Shown here: positions 55,142 through 64,000 of the stretch, one piece after another
Numbering within the stretch: the first letter of the stretch is position 1
Layout: each line of letters starts with the position of its first letter
From: Pollutibacter soli
GTDB taxonomy: Bacteria; Bacteroidota; Bacteroidia; Chitinophagales; Chitinophagaceae
Direction of reading: 5' to 3'
NCBI GenBank assembly: GCA_029269725.1
Contig: JARJHS010000004.1
Location: 248,001-312,000, forward strand
Length of the DNA stretch: 64,000 nt
Notes under the pieces: generated by a model
The model's database searches: none
Told to the model about the DNA's origin: nothing
Seen by the model: the letters and a program-made list of their open reading frames with translations, nothing else
Made by a program: the position numbers and the translations under genes

Positions 55142-55873
55142 GTGATAAATAATCAATCTTTTCGTCTTAAAGAAATATTAAAACTTTATCATAGGGAATT
55201 TTTTCCATTGGTAGAATTCGATCCTGGAAAAGATCGTTTTCTCCGGCTGAATCTGAATTCCTCAAATAAAAAGTTGCGGGCCGAGATATTCAGCGATATA
55301 GATGCTTTTTCTCAATTTGTAAATGATGAAATTGAACAATCGTCGTGCCGCTACGCCATCGGAGGGTATAACGAATACCGTGATATTTACAGCAGGAGTG
55401 CCGTGTTTGACGGAAATAACGTTGACGCAGAACCGAGAAGACGCCATCTCGGCCTGGATATCTGGGGAAAAGCAGGAACGATTGTGTATTGCCCGGTGGA
55501 TGCCGTAGTTCACAGCACAGGGACTAATATGGCCATTGGAGATTATGGAGCAACCGTTATCCTGCAGCACCAGCTCGATGATATCATTTTTCATACACTG
55601 TATGGCCACGTTTCACTGGATGATCTGAACCTGAAGCCAGGTACTAAAATCAATGGTGGACAAATGTTTGCTCATTTTGGAGAACCTTTCGAAAATGGAC
55701 ATTGGCCACCGCATCTTCATTTTCAGATCATCATCGATATGGAAGATAAAACCGGTGATTACCCGGGTGTATGCAGGGAGTCTGAAAAAACATATTACCT
55801 GGAGAATTGTCCTGATCCGGACTTAATAGCTGATATGAACCGATATGGAATTGAATCAATAATGAAGGATTAA
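55142..55873 (+). CDS. M23-family metallopeptidase-like protein without a signal peptide
   Basis: 243 residues from a GTG at 55142. The LytM/M23 zinc site is seen: HLGLDIW (His about 102, Asp about 106) and the His pair in PPHLHFQII (about 190-192), and GHVSLDDL. M23 enzymes cut peptidoglycan cross-links. There is no signal peptide or membrane segment, so location is unclear: the protein may be cytoplasmic or the start may be missed. Confidence 0.8.
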   Translation: MINNQSFRLKEILKLYHREFFPLVEFDPGKDRFLRLNLNSSNKKLRAEIFSDIDAFSQFVNDEIEQSSCRYAIGGYNEYRDIYSRSAVFDGNNVDAEPRRRHLGLDIWGKAGTIVYCPVDAVVHSTGTNMAIGDYGATVILQHQLDDIIFHTLYGHVSLDDLNLKPGTKINGGQMFAHFGEPFENGHWPPHLHFQIIIDMEDKTGDYPGVCRESEKTYYLENCPDPDLIADMNRYGIESIMKD

Positions 55874-55963
55874 AAAACATATGAAATCAAACGGCAATAG
55901 TCAGGAATCCGTTAACTTCCCTGTTGCGAATTAATATGACCAACCCGACTTAATATTATTTCT

Positions 55964-56614
55964 ATGAGTACAAATGAAGCGACAAGAAATGATGACACAC
56001 GGTCCATGCCAGTTTGGATAATGCCACTACTGTTGATATTACTAACGGCTATGGGTGTGTGGTATTTTTTGAGAGGTTCGGAAGAAGCGCCTAAGGTTGC
56101 TGTTCAGCAACCCGCACCCGTTGAAGTAAAGGAACCCGAGCCTCCGGCAAGAGTATCAACAAAAGTGATTTTGTCTGATGGTACTGAGCTTAGCGCCTAT
56201 AAGGGAGGTATCGAAGATAAGCTGGTAGCTTGTCTCTCAGACAGTTCCTGCAAACCGGGGAAAGATCTCTGGTTTGATTTTGATAATCTGAATTTCGACC
56301 TGGGCAGCGCAAAAATTACTGCTGATAGTGAATCACAGGTCAACAATATCGCTGCGATTCTGAAAGCATATCCAAAGCTTAAAATAAAGATCGGAGGGTA
56401 TACTGATAAAACAGGAAATGCAGACGCAAATAAAAAGCTCAGCCAGGATCGCGCGCAGGCAACCCATGATGCAATTATTGCAGCCGGCGCGAATGCAGCA
56501 CAGCTTGAAAAACCGGAAGGATATGGATCCGAGTTCGCGACCGTGCCAGCTGAAGCTTCAGAAGATGACAGAAGAATTGATCGTCGGATATCGGTGAGTG
56601 TTCGTGCTAAATAA
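55964..56614 (+). CDS. OmpA-family protein
   Basis: 216 residues. One membrane segment (about 17-37: VWIMPLLLILLTAMGVWYF), a Pro-rich linker (PAPVEVKEPEPPARV) and a C-terminal OmpA-like domain (about 110-216) with INFDxxL-type core FDLGSAKITADSES, KIKIGGYTDKTGNADANKKL read in two parts, and DDRRIDRRISVSVRA. It binds peptidoglycan and anchors the inner membrane or outer structures to the wall. Confidence 0.9.
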   Translation: MSTNEATRNDDTRSMPVWIMPLLLILLTAMGVWYFLRGSEEAPKVAVQQPAPVEVKEPEPPARVSTKVILSDGTELSAYKGGIEDKLVACLSDSSCKPGKDLWFDFDNLNFDLGSAKITADSESQVNNIAAILKAYPKLKIKIGGYTDKTGNADANKKLSQDRAQATHDAIIAAGANAAQLEKPEGYGSEFATVPAEASEDDRRIDRRISVSVRAK

Positions 56615-56676
56615 GAATAAATACCGATAAGTAGGTTCAATCCTGCGAATGAATTTTTTGGCCTTAATTTTACCAG

Positions 56677-57708
56677 ATGGAAAATCCAAACCTGAATACC
56701 GGAAAGCAGTCTCTCAGCCCCACGGAAAAGGAATTTGAGAATACCATCCGGCCTGCAACAATTGAAGAGTTTGCGGGCCAGCCAGTGATCATCGAAAACC
56801 TCAGAATTTTTATACGCGCTGCTAAGATGCGCGGCGAGTCTCTGGACCATGTTTTGTTTCATGGCCCGCCCGGGTTAGGTAAAACAACTTTATCAAGGAT
56901 CGTTGCGCAGGAACTGGGAGTTAATATCCGCGAAACTTCTGGTCCGGTAATAGAGAAGCCTGCAGATCTCGCGGGCTTGCTGACCAGCCTTGAAACCAAT
57001 GATGTTCTTTTTATTGATGAAATACATCGGTTAAGTACGGTAGTCGAGGAATATTTGTATTCGGCAATGGAAGACTTCCGCATTGATATTCTGATTGACA
57101 GTGGCCCTAGCGCAAGAAGTATACAGATCAACCTCAATCCATTCACGTTGATTGGGGCAACGACAAGAAGTGGATTGTTGACCGCTCCTTTACTTTCCCG
57201 CTTCGCGATAAAATCGCGGCTTGAATATTATCCTTCAGAAACGCTTCAGAAAATTGTACAGCGATCAGCAGATATATTAGGCGTGAAAATCACATCAGAT
57301 GCTTCCATGGAAATAGCCAGGAGAAGCAGAGCAACACCGAGAATTGCCAATGCATTGCTACGACGTGTACGTGATTTTGCGCAGGTACTCGGCAATGGTG
57401 TAATTGATCTTGCCATTACCCAGCATGCTTTGAAAGCATTAAGCGTTGACGAATACGGGCTCGATGATATGGACAATCGGATACTGGCTGCCATTATTGA
57501 GAAATTCAAAGGAGGCCCCGTAGGTATTACTACCATTGCGACAGCAGTAGGCGAGGAACCTGGAACGCTCGAGGAAGTATACGAACCTTTTTTAATTCAG
57601 CAGGGATTTCTAAAACGTACACCTCGCGGAAGGGAAGTCACTGAAAAAGCATATACGCATCTTGGAAAACCTATGGGAAACAACCGTGAAAATCTCCTGT
57701 TTCCTTAG
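56677..57708 (+). CDS. ruvB: Holliday junction branch migration ATPase RuvB
   Basis: 343 residues. Walker A GPPGLGKT (63-70), Walker [11 protein letters not shown], sensor [18 protein letters not shown], and the C-terminal winged helix ending [19 protein letters not shown]. It drives branch migration with RuvA. ruvA is not seen beside it and ruvC is 15 kb upstream. A TAATTTTA close to TAnnTTTG precedes the ATG. Confidence 0.97.
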   Translation: MENPNLNTGKQSLSPTEKEFENTIRPATIEEFAGQPVIIENLRIFIRAAKMRGESLDHVLFHGPPGLGKTTLSRIVAQELGVNIRETSGPVIEKPADLAGLLTSLETNDVLFIDEIHRLSTVVEEYLYSAMEDFRIDILIDSGPSARSIQINLNPFTLIGATTRSGLLTAPLLSRFAIKSRLEYYPSETLQKIVQRSADILGVKITSDASMEIARRSRATPRIANALLRRVRDFAQVLGNGVIDLAITQHALKALSVDEYGLDDMDNRILAAIIEKFKGGPVGITTIATAVGEEPGTLEEVYEPFLIQQGFLKRTPRGREVTEKAYTHLGKPMGNNRENLLFP

Positions 57709-57770
57709 AAAAAAAGGTATGAAGTTTGGGGAGTCATCCATCTTCCCGGTATCTGTACTGAAACAACATA

Positions 57771-60700
57771 ATGAGAAAAATCTACCTGTTGTGCGTAATG
57801 TTGATCTGCAGTTTTCAAGCTGCAATCAGTCAGTATTATAACCTCACCTTTCGCAATTTCACCAGCAGCAACGGACTCAGTCAAAGTGAAGTAGAAACAG
57901 TTACGGAAGACAAGTACGGATTTATCTGGATTGGTACCCGCTTTGGCCTTACCAGGTATGATGGTAAAGAATTCCGCACTTTTTATCATCGGATCAATGA
58001 CCCCGCAAGTATGGGTGAAAATATTGTTACAGGCATCCGGACAGATAGTAAAGGTGAACTCTGGCTGACATTGTACAATTCAGGTTTAAGCCGGATGAAT
58101 TCATTGAATTTCACTTTCACAAATTATCATGCTGAACCTGGTAAAAATTCTCTTCTCAGCGAAAAAGTAAACGTTCTCGAAATTGATAGGCTCGATAGGG
58201 TTTGGGTAGGTACTGAATCAGGATTATCTGTGTTCGATCCGAAAACCGGTAAGTTCACAAACATTACTACACTTCCTGGGAATGCTGTAAACGGATTCTG
58301 GGTTTCTGCGATAAAGATGGATTCATTGGGAAATCTCTGGATCGGAACTAAAGACCATGGTATTTTCAAAACGACAAACGATCAGTTGACCTTGCAGGTT
58401 GTAGAGCCCGGTTTCAAACCCGGTTCAATAAATGATATTGACTTTGACACGACAGGACAAGTCTGGATTGCTACGGATGCTGGTCCCAATATTCTTTTTG
58501 AATCGACGGAAGAGAATAAATATATTCAGACTAAACCTCCGATTGCTATACAGAATCTCGTGATCAAAGCCATGCAGATCGACAGCAGGGGAAATATATG
58601 GATGGCAACAAAGAGTAATGGTCTGCGGATATTTTTTACCAAAGAAGGATTTCTTGAAAGATTGCAGGAAAATTTTGCATCATCCAGGGGATTGCTGAGT
58701 AACAGGCTGACTTGTATTTACCAGGACAGTCGTGGCGGAATTTGGATCGGGGGAGAAAACGGGTTGCAGAATTTTTATAACGATGCACAGAAATTCAACA
58801 TTTATCCGGGGCTCAGCAATGTTTCAGAAGAACTTCGCGGTGCATCAATTTATGGAATTTTTGAAGTAGACAATGATTTTCTGATGGCCACTTCGGGAGG
58901 GATAGTGATTTACAACAGGATAACCAATCATTTTGTTCCCGTAAGAAAATCAAAGGAGATAGAAAATACGGCTATTCGTTACCGTTCTTTTAGTCGTGAA
59001 GCGGACGACAAGTGGTGGGTTTCTTCTGATCATGGAATGTTTGAGTTGACTAGACATGGCTCCTATTTTGAATTAAAACGACCAAAAGAACTTGCAGGAA
59101 AAGTTGAGTTCAAACAACAGAGTTTTCGGAGTTATGTCAGATCAGGGCCGGATATCTTCTGGTTTGCCACCACCAATGACGGCCTGTTGAAATTCAATAA
59201 GTCAACGGCAGAAATTAAATGGTTCAGGCATAAAGATGGCGATCCGGCATCGATTGCTGATGAGGTAATTAACGTACTGACTACTGATCGTTCAGAAAAT
59301 CTGCTGATCGGTCACGATGCAGGCTTTTCCGTGTTCGATAAAAACAATGAAACTTTTAAAAATTATCCGGACATAAAAAAGGATCCTGTTAACGGCATAA
59401 GCAACCGTTATGTATATGATCTGTATGATGACGGAAAAAAAATCTGGGTCGCCACTTATGGCGGTGGCTTGAATGAAGTTGATAAAGAAACCGGCAAGGT
59501 GAACTATTTCACATCGGCAAATGGCTTGTGTAATGATGCTATCTACAATATCGTTCCTGTTGGTGACAGCGAACTCTGGCTAAGTACAAACAAGGGATTG
59601 TCCCGATTCGATATAACGAAAAGAACATTTGTAAACTATAACCAGGATGATGGATTACCTGCGGATGAGTTTAATATGCTCTCCAAATTTGTGAACAGTG
59701 ACGGCGAAATTTTCATGGCAACCATCAACGGCGTTGTGTCTTTTTTTCCGGACCAATTATCGCAAAGTCATTTTCAACCCAAAATCTATTTGGCTAAAAT
59801 TCGTCTCAACGGAAAATTGTTATCGGACTCTGTAACGGGAATTGTCAACCGCGACCGCAATCTTACCACGAAATTTAATGAGGACGTCTACCTGGAATTC
59901 AGCCCGCTAACTTATACGGGTAACCGTCAGTTGTCAATAAAATATCAGTTGGGTAATGGATCGGATTGGAAGGAAGCGCAGGTAGGTACCTTACTTCCGT
60001 TGTTACGAACAGAACCCGGAAGCTATCAATTAAAAGTGGTCATGACAGACAACCAGAAGCAGGAATCCAATTCAGAGATCTGGTCGCTCAATCTTGTTGT
60101 GCTTCCGCCATATTATAAAACAGTCAGTTTCAGAATCAGCCTGATCGTATTGGGCCTGTTACTGAGTTTCTATATCATCAGAACCTATATCCAGCGACGA
60201 CTCGAGAAACAAAGAATCGTTTTTGAAAAGGAACAGGCTGTTGAAAAAGAGCGTTCGAGGATTTCTGCTGAATTACATGATGATATCGGGGGAGGGCTGA
60301 CTGCAATACGGTTGTTAAGTGAAATGAATAAGGATAAGAGCCAGGATGAAACCAGCCGGGCTTTTTTTGGAAAAATTTCTGCTTCGTCAAATGAACTTAT
60401 TCAGAAAATGAATGAGATCGTCTGGGCTTTGAATGTGAATCATGATAACCTGCAAAGTCTCATTGCTTATACCAGGCAATATGCAGTGTCATACCTTGAC
60501 GATTTCGAAATCCGCTGCGATGTAAAGCTTCCTGAGGACATTCCTGATTTACCTGTAACAGGCAATAAAAGGCGAAATGTTTTCCTGCTGGTAAAAGAGG
60601 CATTGAATAATATTGCCAAACATGCGCAGGCGACAACTGTTCATGTACTCATTTCCATCAGTGAGAAGCTTCACATTGAGATCAGCGACAACGGTCGTGG

Positions 60701-60860
60701 TGTTGATCTTACCCAGCTTAAAGCAGGCAGTCACGGTCTTTCGAATATGCGTAAGCGTGTTGATAATCTTAACGGATGGTTAAGTATCGTAAATAAAAAT
60801 GGAACCACGGTAGTCATTGATATTCCATTAAAGGACCTGACGGATATTTCCGGCACATAA
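57771..60860 (+). CDS. Propeller-type sensor histidine kinase (HisKA_3)
   Basis: 1029 residues: signal peptide, two seven-bladed propellers built from reg_prop repeats (WIGTRFGLTRYDG, VWVGTESGLSVFD, LWIGTKDHG, IWIGGENGLQNF), a Y_Y_Y domain (about 680-770), one membrane helix (about 783-807), then a cytoplasmic HisKA_3 domain with ELHDDIGGGLTAIRLLSEM (phospho-His836) and an HATPase (EALNNIAKHA, ISDNGRGVDL, HGLSNMRKRV). It senses a periplasmic signal and should phosphorylate a LuxR/NarL-type regulator. None is encoded next to it, and the OmpR-type regulator next door is a different class. Confidence 0.93.
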   Translation: MRKIYLLCVMLICSFQAAISQYYNLTFRNFTSSNGLSQSEVETVTEDKYGFIWIGTRFGLTRYDGKEFRTFYHRINDPASMGENIVTGIRTDSKGELWLTLYNSGLSRMNSLNFTFTNYHAEPGKNSLLSEKVNVLEIDRLDRVWVGTESGLSVFDPKTGKFTNITTLPGNAVNGFWVSAIKMDSLGNLWIGTKDHGIFKTTNDQLTLQVVEPGFKPGSINDIDFDTTGQVWIATDAGPNILFESTEENKYIQTKPPIAIQNLVIKAMQIDSRGNIWMATKSNGLRIFFTKEGFLERLQENFASSRGLLSNRLTCIYQDSRGGIWIGGENGLQNFYNDAQKFNIYPGLSNVSEELRGASIYGIFEVDNDFLMATSGGIVIYNRITNHFVPVRKSKEIENTAIRYRSFSREADDKWWVSSDHGMFELTRHGSYFELKRPKELAGKVEFKQQSFRSYVRSGPDIFWFATTNDGLLKFNKSTAEIKWFRHKDGDPASIADEVINVLTTDRSENLLIGHDAGFSVFDKNNETFKNYPDIKKDPVNGISNRYVYDLYDDGKKIWVATYGGGLNEVDKETGKVNYFTSANGLCNDAIYNIVPVGDSELWLSTNKGLSRFDITKRTFVNYNQDDGLPADEFNMLSKFVNSDGEIFMATINGVVSFFPDQLSQSHFQPKIYLAKIRLNGKLLSDSVTGIVNRDRNLTTKFNEDVYLEFSPLTYTGNRQLSIKYQLGNGSDWKEAQVGTLLPLLRTEPGSYQLKVVMTDNQKQESNSEIWSLNLVVLPPYYKTVSFRISLIVLGLLLSFYIIRTYIQRRLEKQRIVFEKEQAVEKERSRISAELHDDIGGGLTAIRLLSEMNKDKSQDETSRAFFGKISASSNELIQKMNEIVWALNVNHDNLQSLIAYTRQYAVSYLDDFEIRCDVKLPEDIPDLPVTGNKRRNVFLLVKEALNNIAKHAQATTVHVLISISEKLHIEISDNGRGVDLTQLKAGSHGLSNMRKRVDNLNGWLSIVNKNGTTVVIDIPLKDLTDISGT

Positions 60861-60863
60861 AAA

Positions 60864-60895
60864 AGCCCCTCACAATGTGAAGGGCTGGTTTTTTT
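60864..60895. terminator. Bidirectional terminator between convergent genes
   Basis: A stem of 5 + 4 bp with one mismatch (60864-60873 with 60877-60886), flanked by an A-run and seven T (60889-60895). Serves the propeller kinase gene and, in reverse, the RprY-like gene. Confidence 0.75.
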
Positions 60896-60910
60896 CCCGA
60901 TCCGAATTTA

Positions 60911-61615
60911 TTAAGGTACTACAAGTCTGAAACCATTTCCGTGAATATTCACGATCTCGATCTGGGTGTCATCCTTGAGATATTTTCTCAACTTAGCGAT
61001 GTACACGTCCATACTTCTCCCGTTGAAGTATGTATCGCTACCCCAGATTTTCTTCAATGCGATTTCCCTGGGTAGCAAATCATTTTTGTATTCGCTAAGC
61101 ATTTTGAGCAACTCGTTTTCTTTTGGCGAGAGCGTCTGGGTTTTTCCACCATGTGAGAGCTCGCGAAGTTTTGGATTGAAATGGTATTGACCCAGGTCAT
61201 ATTCCACATTCGCAGCCTCTTTATTCAATTCCTCATTTCTTTTGAGGATCGCTTTAATTTTCAGCAACAGTACTTCACTGTCGAAAGGTTTTGTGATATA
61301 GTCATCTGCCCCAAGCTTATACCCCTGGATAATATCTTCTTTCATTGTTTTTGCCGATAGAAAGAAAAGAGGAATATCAGGATTGATATCGCGGATATCT
61401 TCTGCCAGGGTAAAACCATCTACATGCGGCATCATCACATCAAGCAAACAGAGATCAAATTTCTCCCGCTGAAATGCAGCCAGTCCAAGTCTTCCATCCC
61501 TCTCAAGCGTTACATCATAGTCGTTTAGTTCCAGATAATTCTTCAATACCATTCCCAAATTGGTATCGTCTTCGCAGAGGAGAATTTTGGGTTTGGTGAT
61601 AACTTCTGTAGACAT
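60911..61615 (-). CDS. RprY-like response regulator (OmpR family)
   Basis: 234 residues. Receiver with acidic CEDDTN, phospho-Asp59 in LCLLDVMMP, Thr/Ser in FFLSAKT, Lys in YITKPFDS, and a winged helix (SPKENELLKMLSEYKNDLLPR read in two parts, RSMDVYIAKLRKYLK, NIHGNGFRLVV). It looks like the RprY group of Bacteroidota. No partner kinase (RprX) lies next to it. The propeller kinase across the terminator belongs to another class, so they are probably not a pair. Confidence 0.88.
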   Translation of the reverse strand: MSTEVITKPKILLCEDDTNLGMVLKNYLELNDYDVTLERDGRLGLAAFQREKFDLCLLDVMMPHVDGFTLAEDIRDINPDIPLFFLSAKTMKEDIIQGYKLGADDYITKPFDSEVLLLKIKAILKRNEELNKEAANVEYDLGQYHFNPKLRELSHGGKTQTLSPKENELLKMLSEYKNDLLPREIALKKIWGSDTYFNGRSMDVYIAKLRKYLKDDTQIEIVNIHGNGFRLVVP

Positions 61616-61738
61616 GCTTTAGATTTTAAAACAATTAACAATAAATCGTGTGAATGCTATATAGCCGCGTCAATAAAATTTTGTTAAACAAAAACTCAAG
61701 GAAGCGACCTATTAAAGCTATATAAAATAACTGTACCG

Positions 61739-61746
61739 TAATTTTG
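61739..61746 (+). promoter_or_regulatory. -7 element of the GroES-like gene
   Basis: TAATTTTG matches TAnnTTTG. It overlaps a TTG at 61744, which rules that codon out as the start and points to the ATG at 61768. Confidence 0.55.
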
Positions 61747-61767
61747 ATAGATAAAATAAGTGCAAAT

Positions 61768-62139
61768 ATGCAGGTGACTTCAGGTAATACCTTCAAAAAA
61801 CTGATTGTTATAGGCGATCGCGTTTTAATACGCCCATCAAAGCCAAATGAAAAAACTGAAAGTGGACTTTACCTTCCACCCGGGGTGCAGGAGAAAGAAA
61901 AAGTTCAGCAGGGTTATGTAATCAAGACAGGACCGGGTTATGCTATACCTATGCCTGTAGACGACGAGCCCTGGAAATCAGAAGAAGAGCAGGTCAAATA
62001 TGTACCATTGCAGGCACGCGAAGGTGACCTTGCTATTTTTCTTCTCAGTGGTGTAACTGAAATAATGTATGAGGGTGAAAAATATTTTATCGCGCCTCAG
62101 AGTGCCATATTGATGCTGGAGAGAGAAGAGGATCTGTAA
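61768..62139 (+). CDS. GroES-like co-chaperonin family protein
   Basis: About 123 residues. A Cpn10 barrel: LIVIGDRVLIRPSKPNEKTESG, LYLPPGVQEKEKVQQGYVIKTGPG read in parts and YIAPQSAILML. It is longer than GroES (about 95) because of an insert (about 60-85) with many acidic residues (VDDEPWKSEEEQVKYVPLQAREG). No groEL is beside it, so it is likely a second paralogue. Function is not certain: it may help a chaperonin or act alone. Confidence 0.75.
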   Translation: MQVTSGNTFKKLIVIGDRVLIRPSKPNEKTESGLYLPPGVQEKEKVQQGYVIKTGPGYAIPMPVDDEPWKSEEEQVKYVPLQAREGDLAIFLLSGVTEIMYEGEKYFIAPQSAILMLEREEDL

Positions 62140-62222
62140 ATTGAACGGGTTTTGGTTTTTAATAACTATCTTCTTGTTGTTGATTTTTCTACTCAGTTTT
62201 CACGATAAATCTCAAAAATTTT

Positions 62223-63785
62223 ATGGCTGACAGCGAAGCTTTTAAGAAAATCGTTGACGATGGATACGCATTCAAAGGTCCTGCATTCAGATTAGGTGTT
62301 GCCATGCTTGACGGCAAAGTGGTACCGCAGACTTTTATTTCCATTCCCCTGAAAACATTGAACAGGCATGGACTCATTGCAGGTGCTACCGGTACCGGTA
62401 AAACGAAAACATTGCAGGTTCTTGCAGAAGGTTTAAGTAATGCTAGTGTGCCGGTTTTAATGATGGACATAAAAGGCGATCTGAGTGGAGTTGCAGCTCC
62501 AGGTTCGATGAACCCAAAAGTGCAGGAAAGAGCGGACCAGACAGGTACGACTTTCGAACCGGGGAAATTCCCCGTTGAATTATTAAGTCTGAGCAATGAA
62601 CCAGGCGCAAGATTAAGGAGTACTGTGATTGAATTTGGTCCGGTTCTCATTGCCAAGATTCTTGGCCTTAATGAGACACAGGAAGGAGTTGTGTCCATGA
62701 TCTTTAAATATTGTGATGATAAAAAAATCCCGCTTCTTGATCTCAAAGACCTGATAAAAATTCTTCAGTATGCTGCAAATGAAGGCAAGAAAGAGATGGA
62801 GGCTGAATATGGAAAGATATCGACCACATCTACAGGAACGATATTGCGGAAAGTAATTGAATTGCAGCAGCAGGGAGCGGATTTGTTTTTTGGTGAACCT
62901 TCCTTTGATATCAATGACCTGATGAGGATTGGACCGGATGGAAAAGGGATGATCAGCATAGTCAGGGTAACGGATATGCAGAACCGACCAAAACTGTTTT
63001 CGACTTTTATGCTGGGCTTACTGGCCGAGCTTTTTGCTGATATGCCTGAAGAAGGTGATATGGAACAGCCCAAGCTGGTCATTTTTATTGATGAGGCACA
63101 CCTGATATTCCAGGAAGCAACACCGGCTTTGCTGCAACAGATTGAAATGGTGGTGAAACTTATCCGTTCGAAAGGAGTGGGAATATTCTTCTGTACCCAG
63201 AATCCACAGGATATACCCGCTTCGGTATTAAGCCAGCTGGGTCTGAAGGTTCAGCATGCATTGCGTGCATTCACAGCTGCTGATCGCAAAACCATTAAAC
63301 AGGCGGCGGAAAACTTTCCGGAAACGAAATTTTATGAAGTAGATAAGATACTAACGGAGATGGGTATCGGGGAAGCGCTGGTTACTTTACTGAACGAGAA
63401 AGGGATCCCTACTCCTCTTGTACATACCTATCTCGTGGCTCCGGCCACCAGGATGGATACGCTCACAGAAGAAGAAATCAGCCGTCTTATCAGCCAATCC
63501 AGGCTCGTTAGCAAGTACAATACGCCCGTGGATAATGAAAGTGCCTACGAGATATTGACAGCAAAACTGGAGGAAGCGGCCCGGGAAAGTGCCAGGGCTG
63601 CTACTGAAAAAGCGGAAGCTAAAGAAGCTGCCAAAACCAGCCGGCCAAAAAAGGAAGAAAGCATCCTGGATAACACGATCGTGAAGCAGGCAGGCCGGAC
63701 TGCAGCGTCAATTTTGACCCGGACTTTACTCGGCGCCCTCGGATTAGGTGCTACGAGGAGAAGAAAAAAAGGCATTTTCGGCTGA
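62223..63785 (+). CDS. DUF853 / HerA-like ATPase
   Basis: 520 residues. Walker A AGATGTGKTKT (about 53-63), Walker B LVIFIDEAHLIF (about 284-295), and an FCTQNPQDIPASVLSQLG sensor region place it in the HerA/FtsK-like DUF853 family. The C-terminal 90 residues are an Ala/Glu/Lys-rich coil followed by a basic tail (ATRRRKKGIFG) that could bind DNA. The family is widespread, and no role is proven. No nuclease gene is next to it in this window. Confidence 0.88.
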   Translation: MADSEAFKKIVDDGYAFKGPAFRLGVAMLDGKVVPQTFISIPLKTLNRHGLIAGATGTGKTKTLQVLAEGLSNASVPVLMMDIKGDLSGVAAPGSMNPKVQERADQTGTTFEPGKFPVELLSLSNEPGARLRSTVIEFGPVLIAKILGLNETQEGVVSMIFKYCDDKKIPLLDLKDLIKILQYAANEGKKEMEAEYGKISTTSTGTILRKVIELQQQGADLFFGEPSFDINDLMRIGPDGKGMISIVRVTDMQNRPKLFSTFMLGLLAELFADMPEEGDMEQPKLVIFIDEAHLIFQEATPALLQQIEMVVKLIRSKGVGIFFCTQNPQDIPASVLSQLGLKVQHALRAFTAADRKTIKQAAENFPETKFYEVDKILTEMGIGEALVTLLNEKGIPTPLVHTYLVAPATRMDTLTEEEISRLISQSRLVSKYNTPVDNESAYEILTAKLEEAARESARAATEKAEAKEAAKTSRPKKEESILDNTIVKQAGRTAASILTRTLLGALGLGATRRRKKGIFG

Positions 63786-63964
63786 ATATCAAAGAAATAC
63801 CCAGATGCCGTTATTTCTTAATATGTAAATTTTCCGTTAGTTTTCAACCAGTTACGTTTTGACACCATAAATAGTTAAAAAAATACCACGAATGGGGTAT
63901 AGGTTATATAAAGAATGGCCTTATCTTTACCCCGGTTTTTCATAGGATATTGGATTTTAAAAAC

Positions 63965-63996
63965 GGGCTGGATTTCTATCCTGGCCCTTTTTTTTT
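63965..63996 (+). terminator. Terminator-like hairpin near the window end
   Basis: An imperfect stem of about six pairs (63965-63971 with 63980-63987) followed by nine T. It lies 180 bp after DUF853. A TATCTTTA close to the -7 consensus at 63922-63929 lies between, so a short RNA is possible but unsupported. Confidence 0.4.
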
Positions 63997-64000
63997 GCCT

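Noticed and set aside
56197-56862. Minus-strand ORF of 221 codons
   Set aside because: Covers the OmpA-like domain and the ruvB start on the other strand; composition is that of an antisense frame.
57771-61615. Propeller kinase and RprY-like regulator as a cognate pair
   Set aside because: Convergent orientation and different kinase/regulator classes (HisKA_3 versus OmpR type).
62223-63785. DUF853 ATPase as part of a HerA-based phage defence system
   Set aside because: No SIR2, DUF4297 or nuclease partner is next to it in the window; DUF853 proteins are common housekeeping-type genes.

Overview
The window is a chromosomal segment from a member of the Bacteroidota, most likely a free-living relative of the Chitinophagales. 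The indicators are TonB-dependent receptors with N-terminal carboxypeptidase-like domains, secreted proteins with type IX secretion (T9SS) C-terminal sorting tails, the RprY-like and propeller-type regulators, an F-type ATPase subunit a with a His/Glu-rich N-terminal extension, and many promoters with the Bacteroidota TAnnTTTG -7 element. I found no rRNA, tRNA, CRISPR array, transposase or prophage. Most of the window is core genome with a few less ordinary stretches.

Region 1 (1-10.1 kb) looks like a phosphate-starvation locus. It holds the start of a PiT phosphate transporter and its DUF47 partner, an O/P-type porin, a TonB-dependent receptor, a lipoprotein, a transglutaminase-like secreted protein, and a PhoR/PhoB-like two-component pair. 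The receptor and the lipoprotein each have three TAAY/TAAA units spaced exactly 11 bp apart, at a fixed distance from a TAGTTTYG -7 element. This is the layout expected of a PhoB box.

Region 2 (10.2-18.8 kb) has a secreted 746-residue protein with a His/Cys arrangement like clan CD cysteine peptidases, an MsbA-type ABC exporter, and the ATP synthase genes atpB-E-F-H-A. atpG does not follow atpA; an 812-bp non-coding gap does. A hairpin plus five exact heptads lies between atpE and atpF.

Region 3 (19.5-32.3 kb) encodes two T9SS-exported proteins (an M1 aminopeptidase and a large adhesin-like protein), a second TonB receptor with a small operon behind it, two small divergent ORFs (one with a possible double-glycine leader) and a BcrA-type ABC transporter.

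Region 4 (32.3-43.9 kb) has a sugar-oxidoreductase, FGE-like and isomerase cluster with Tat-type signals, then pdxA, ksgA, a D-2-hydroxyacid dehydrogenase, greA with a terminator-like leader, a HIT protein, ruvC, a YbhN-like membrane protein and a DUF3108 protein.

Region 5 (44-64 kb) carries an MBL hydrolase, a UMF1-type MFS permease, uppP-DUF3098-ftsX, leuS, two alpha/beta hydrolases, an M23 peptidase, an OmpA-like protein, ruvB, a propeller histidine kinase, an RprY-like regulator, a GroES-like protein and a DUF853/HerA-like ATPase.

The most striking non-coding signal is a family of period-7 repeats (ACGTTTA, AGTTCAT, CAGTTTT and reverse complements) in at least seven intergenic sites. They often abut or run into stop codons and are repeatedly next to a GAAC-N3-CGGTT core.
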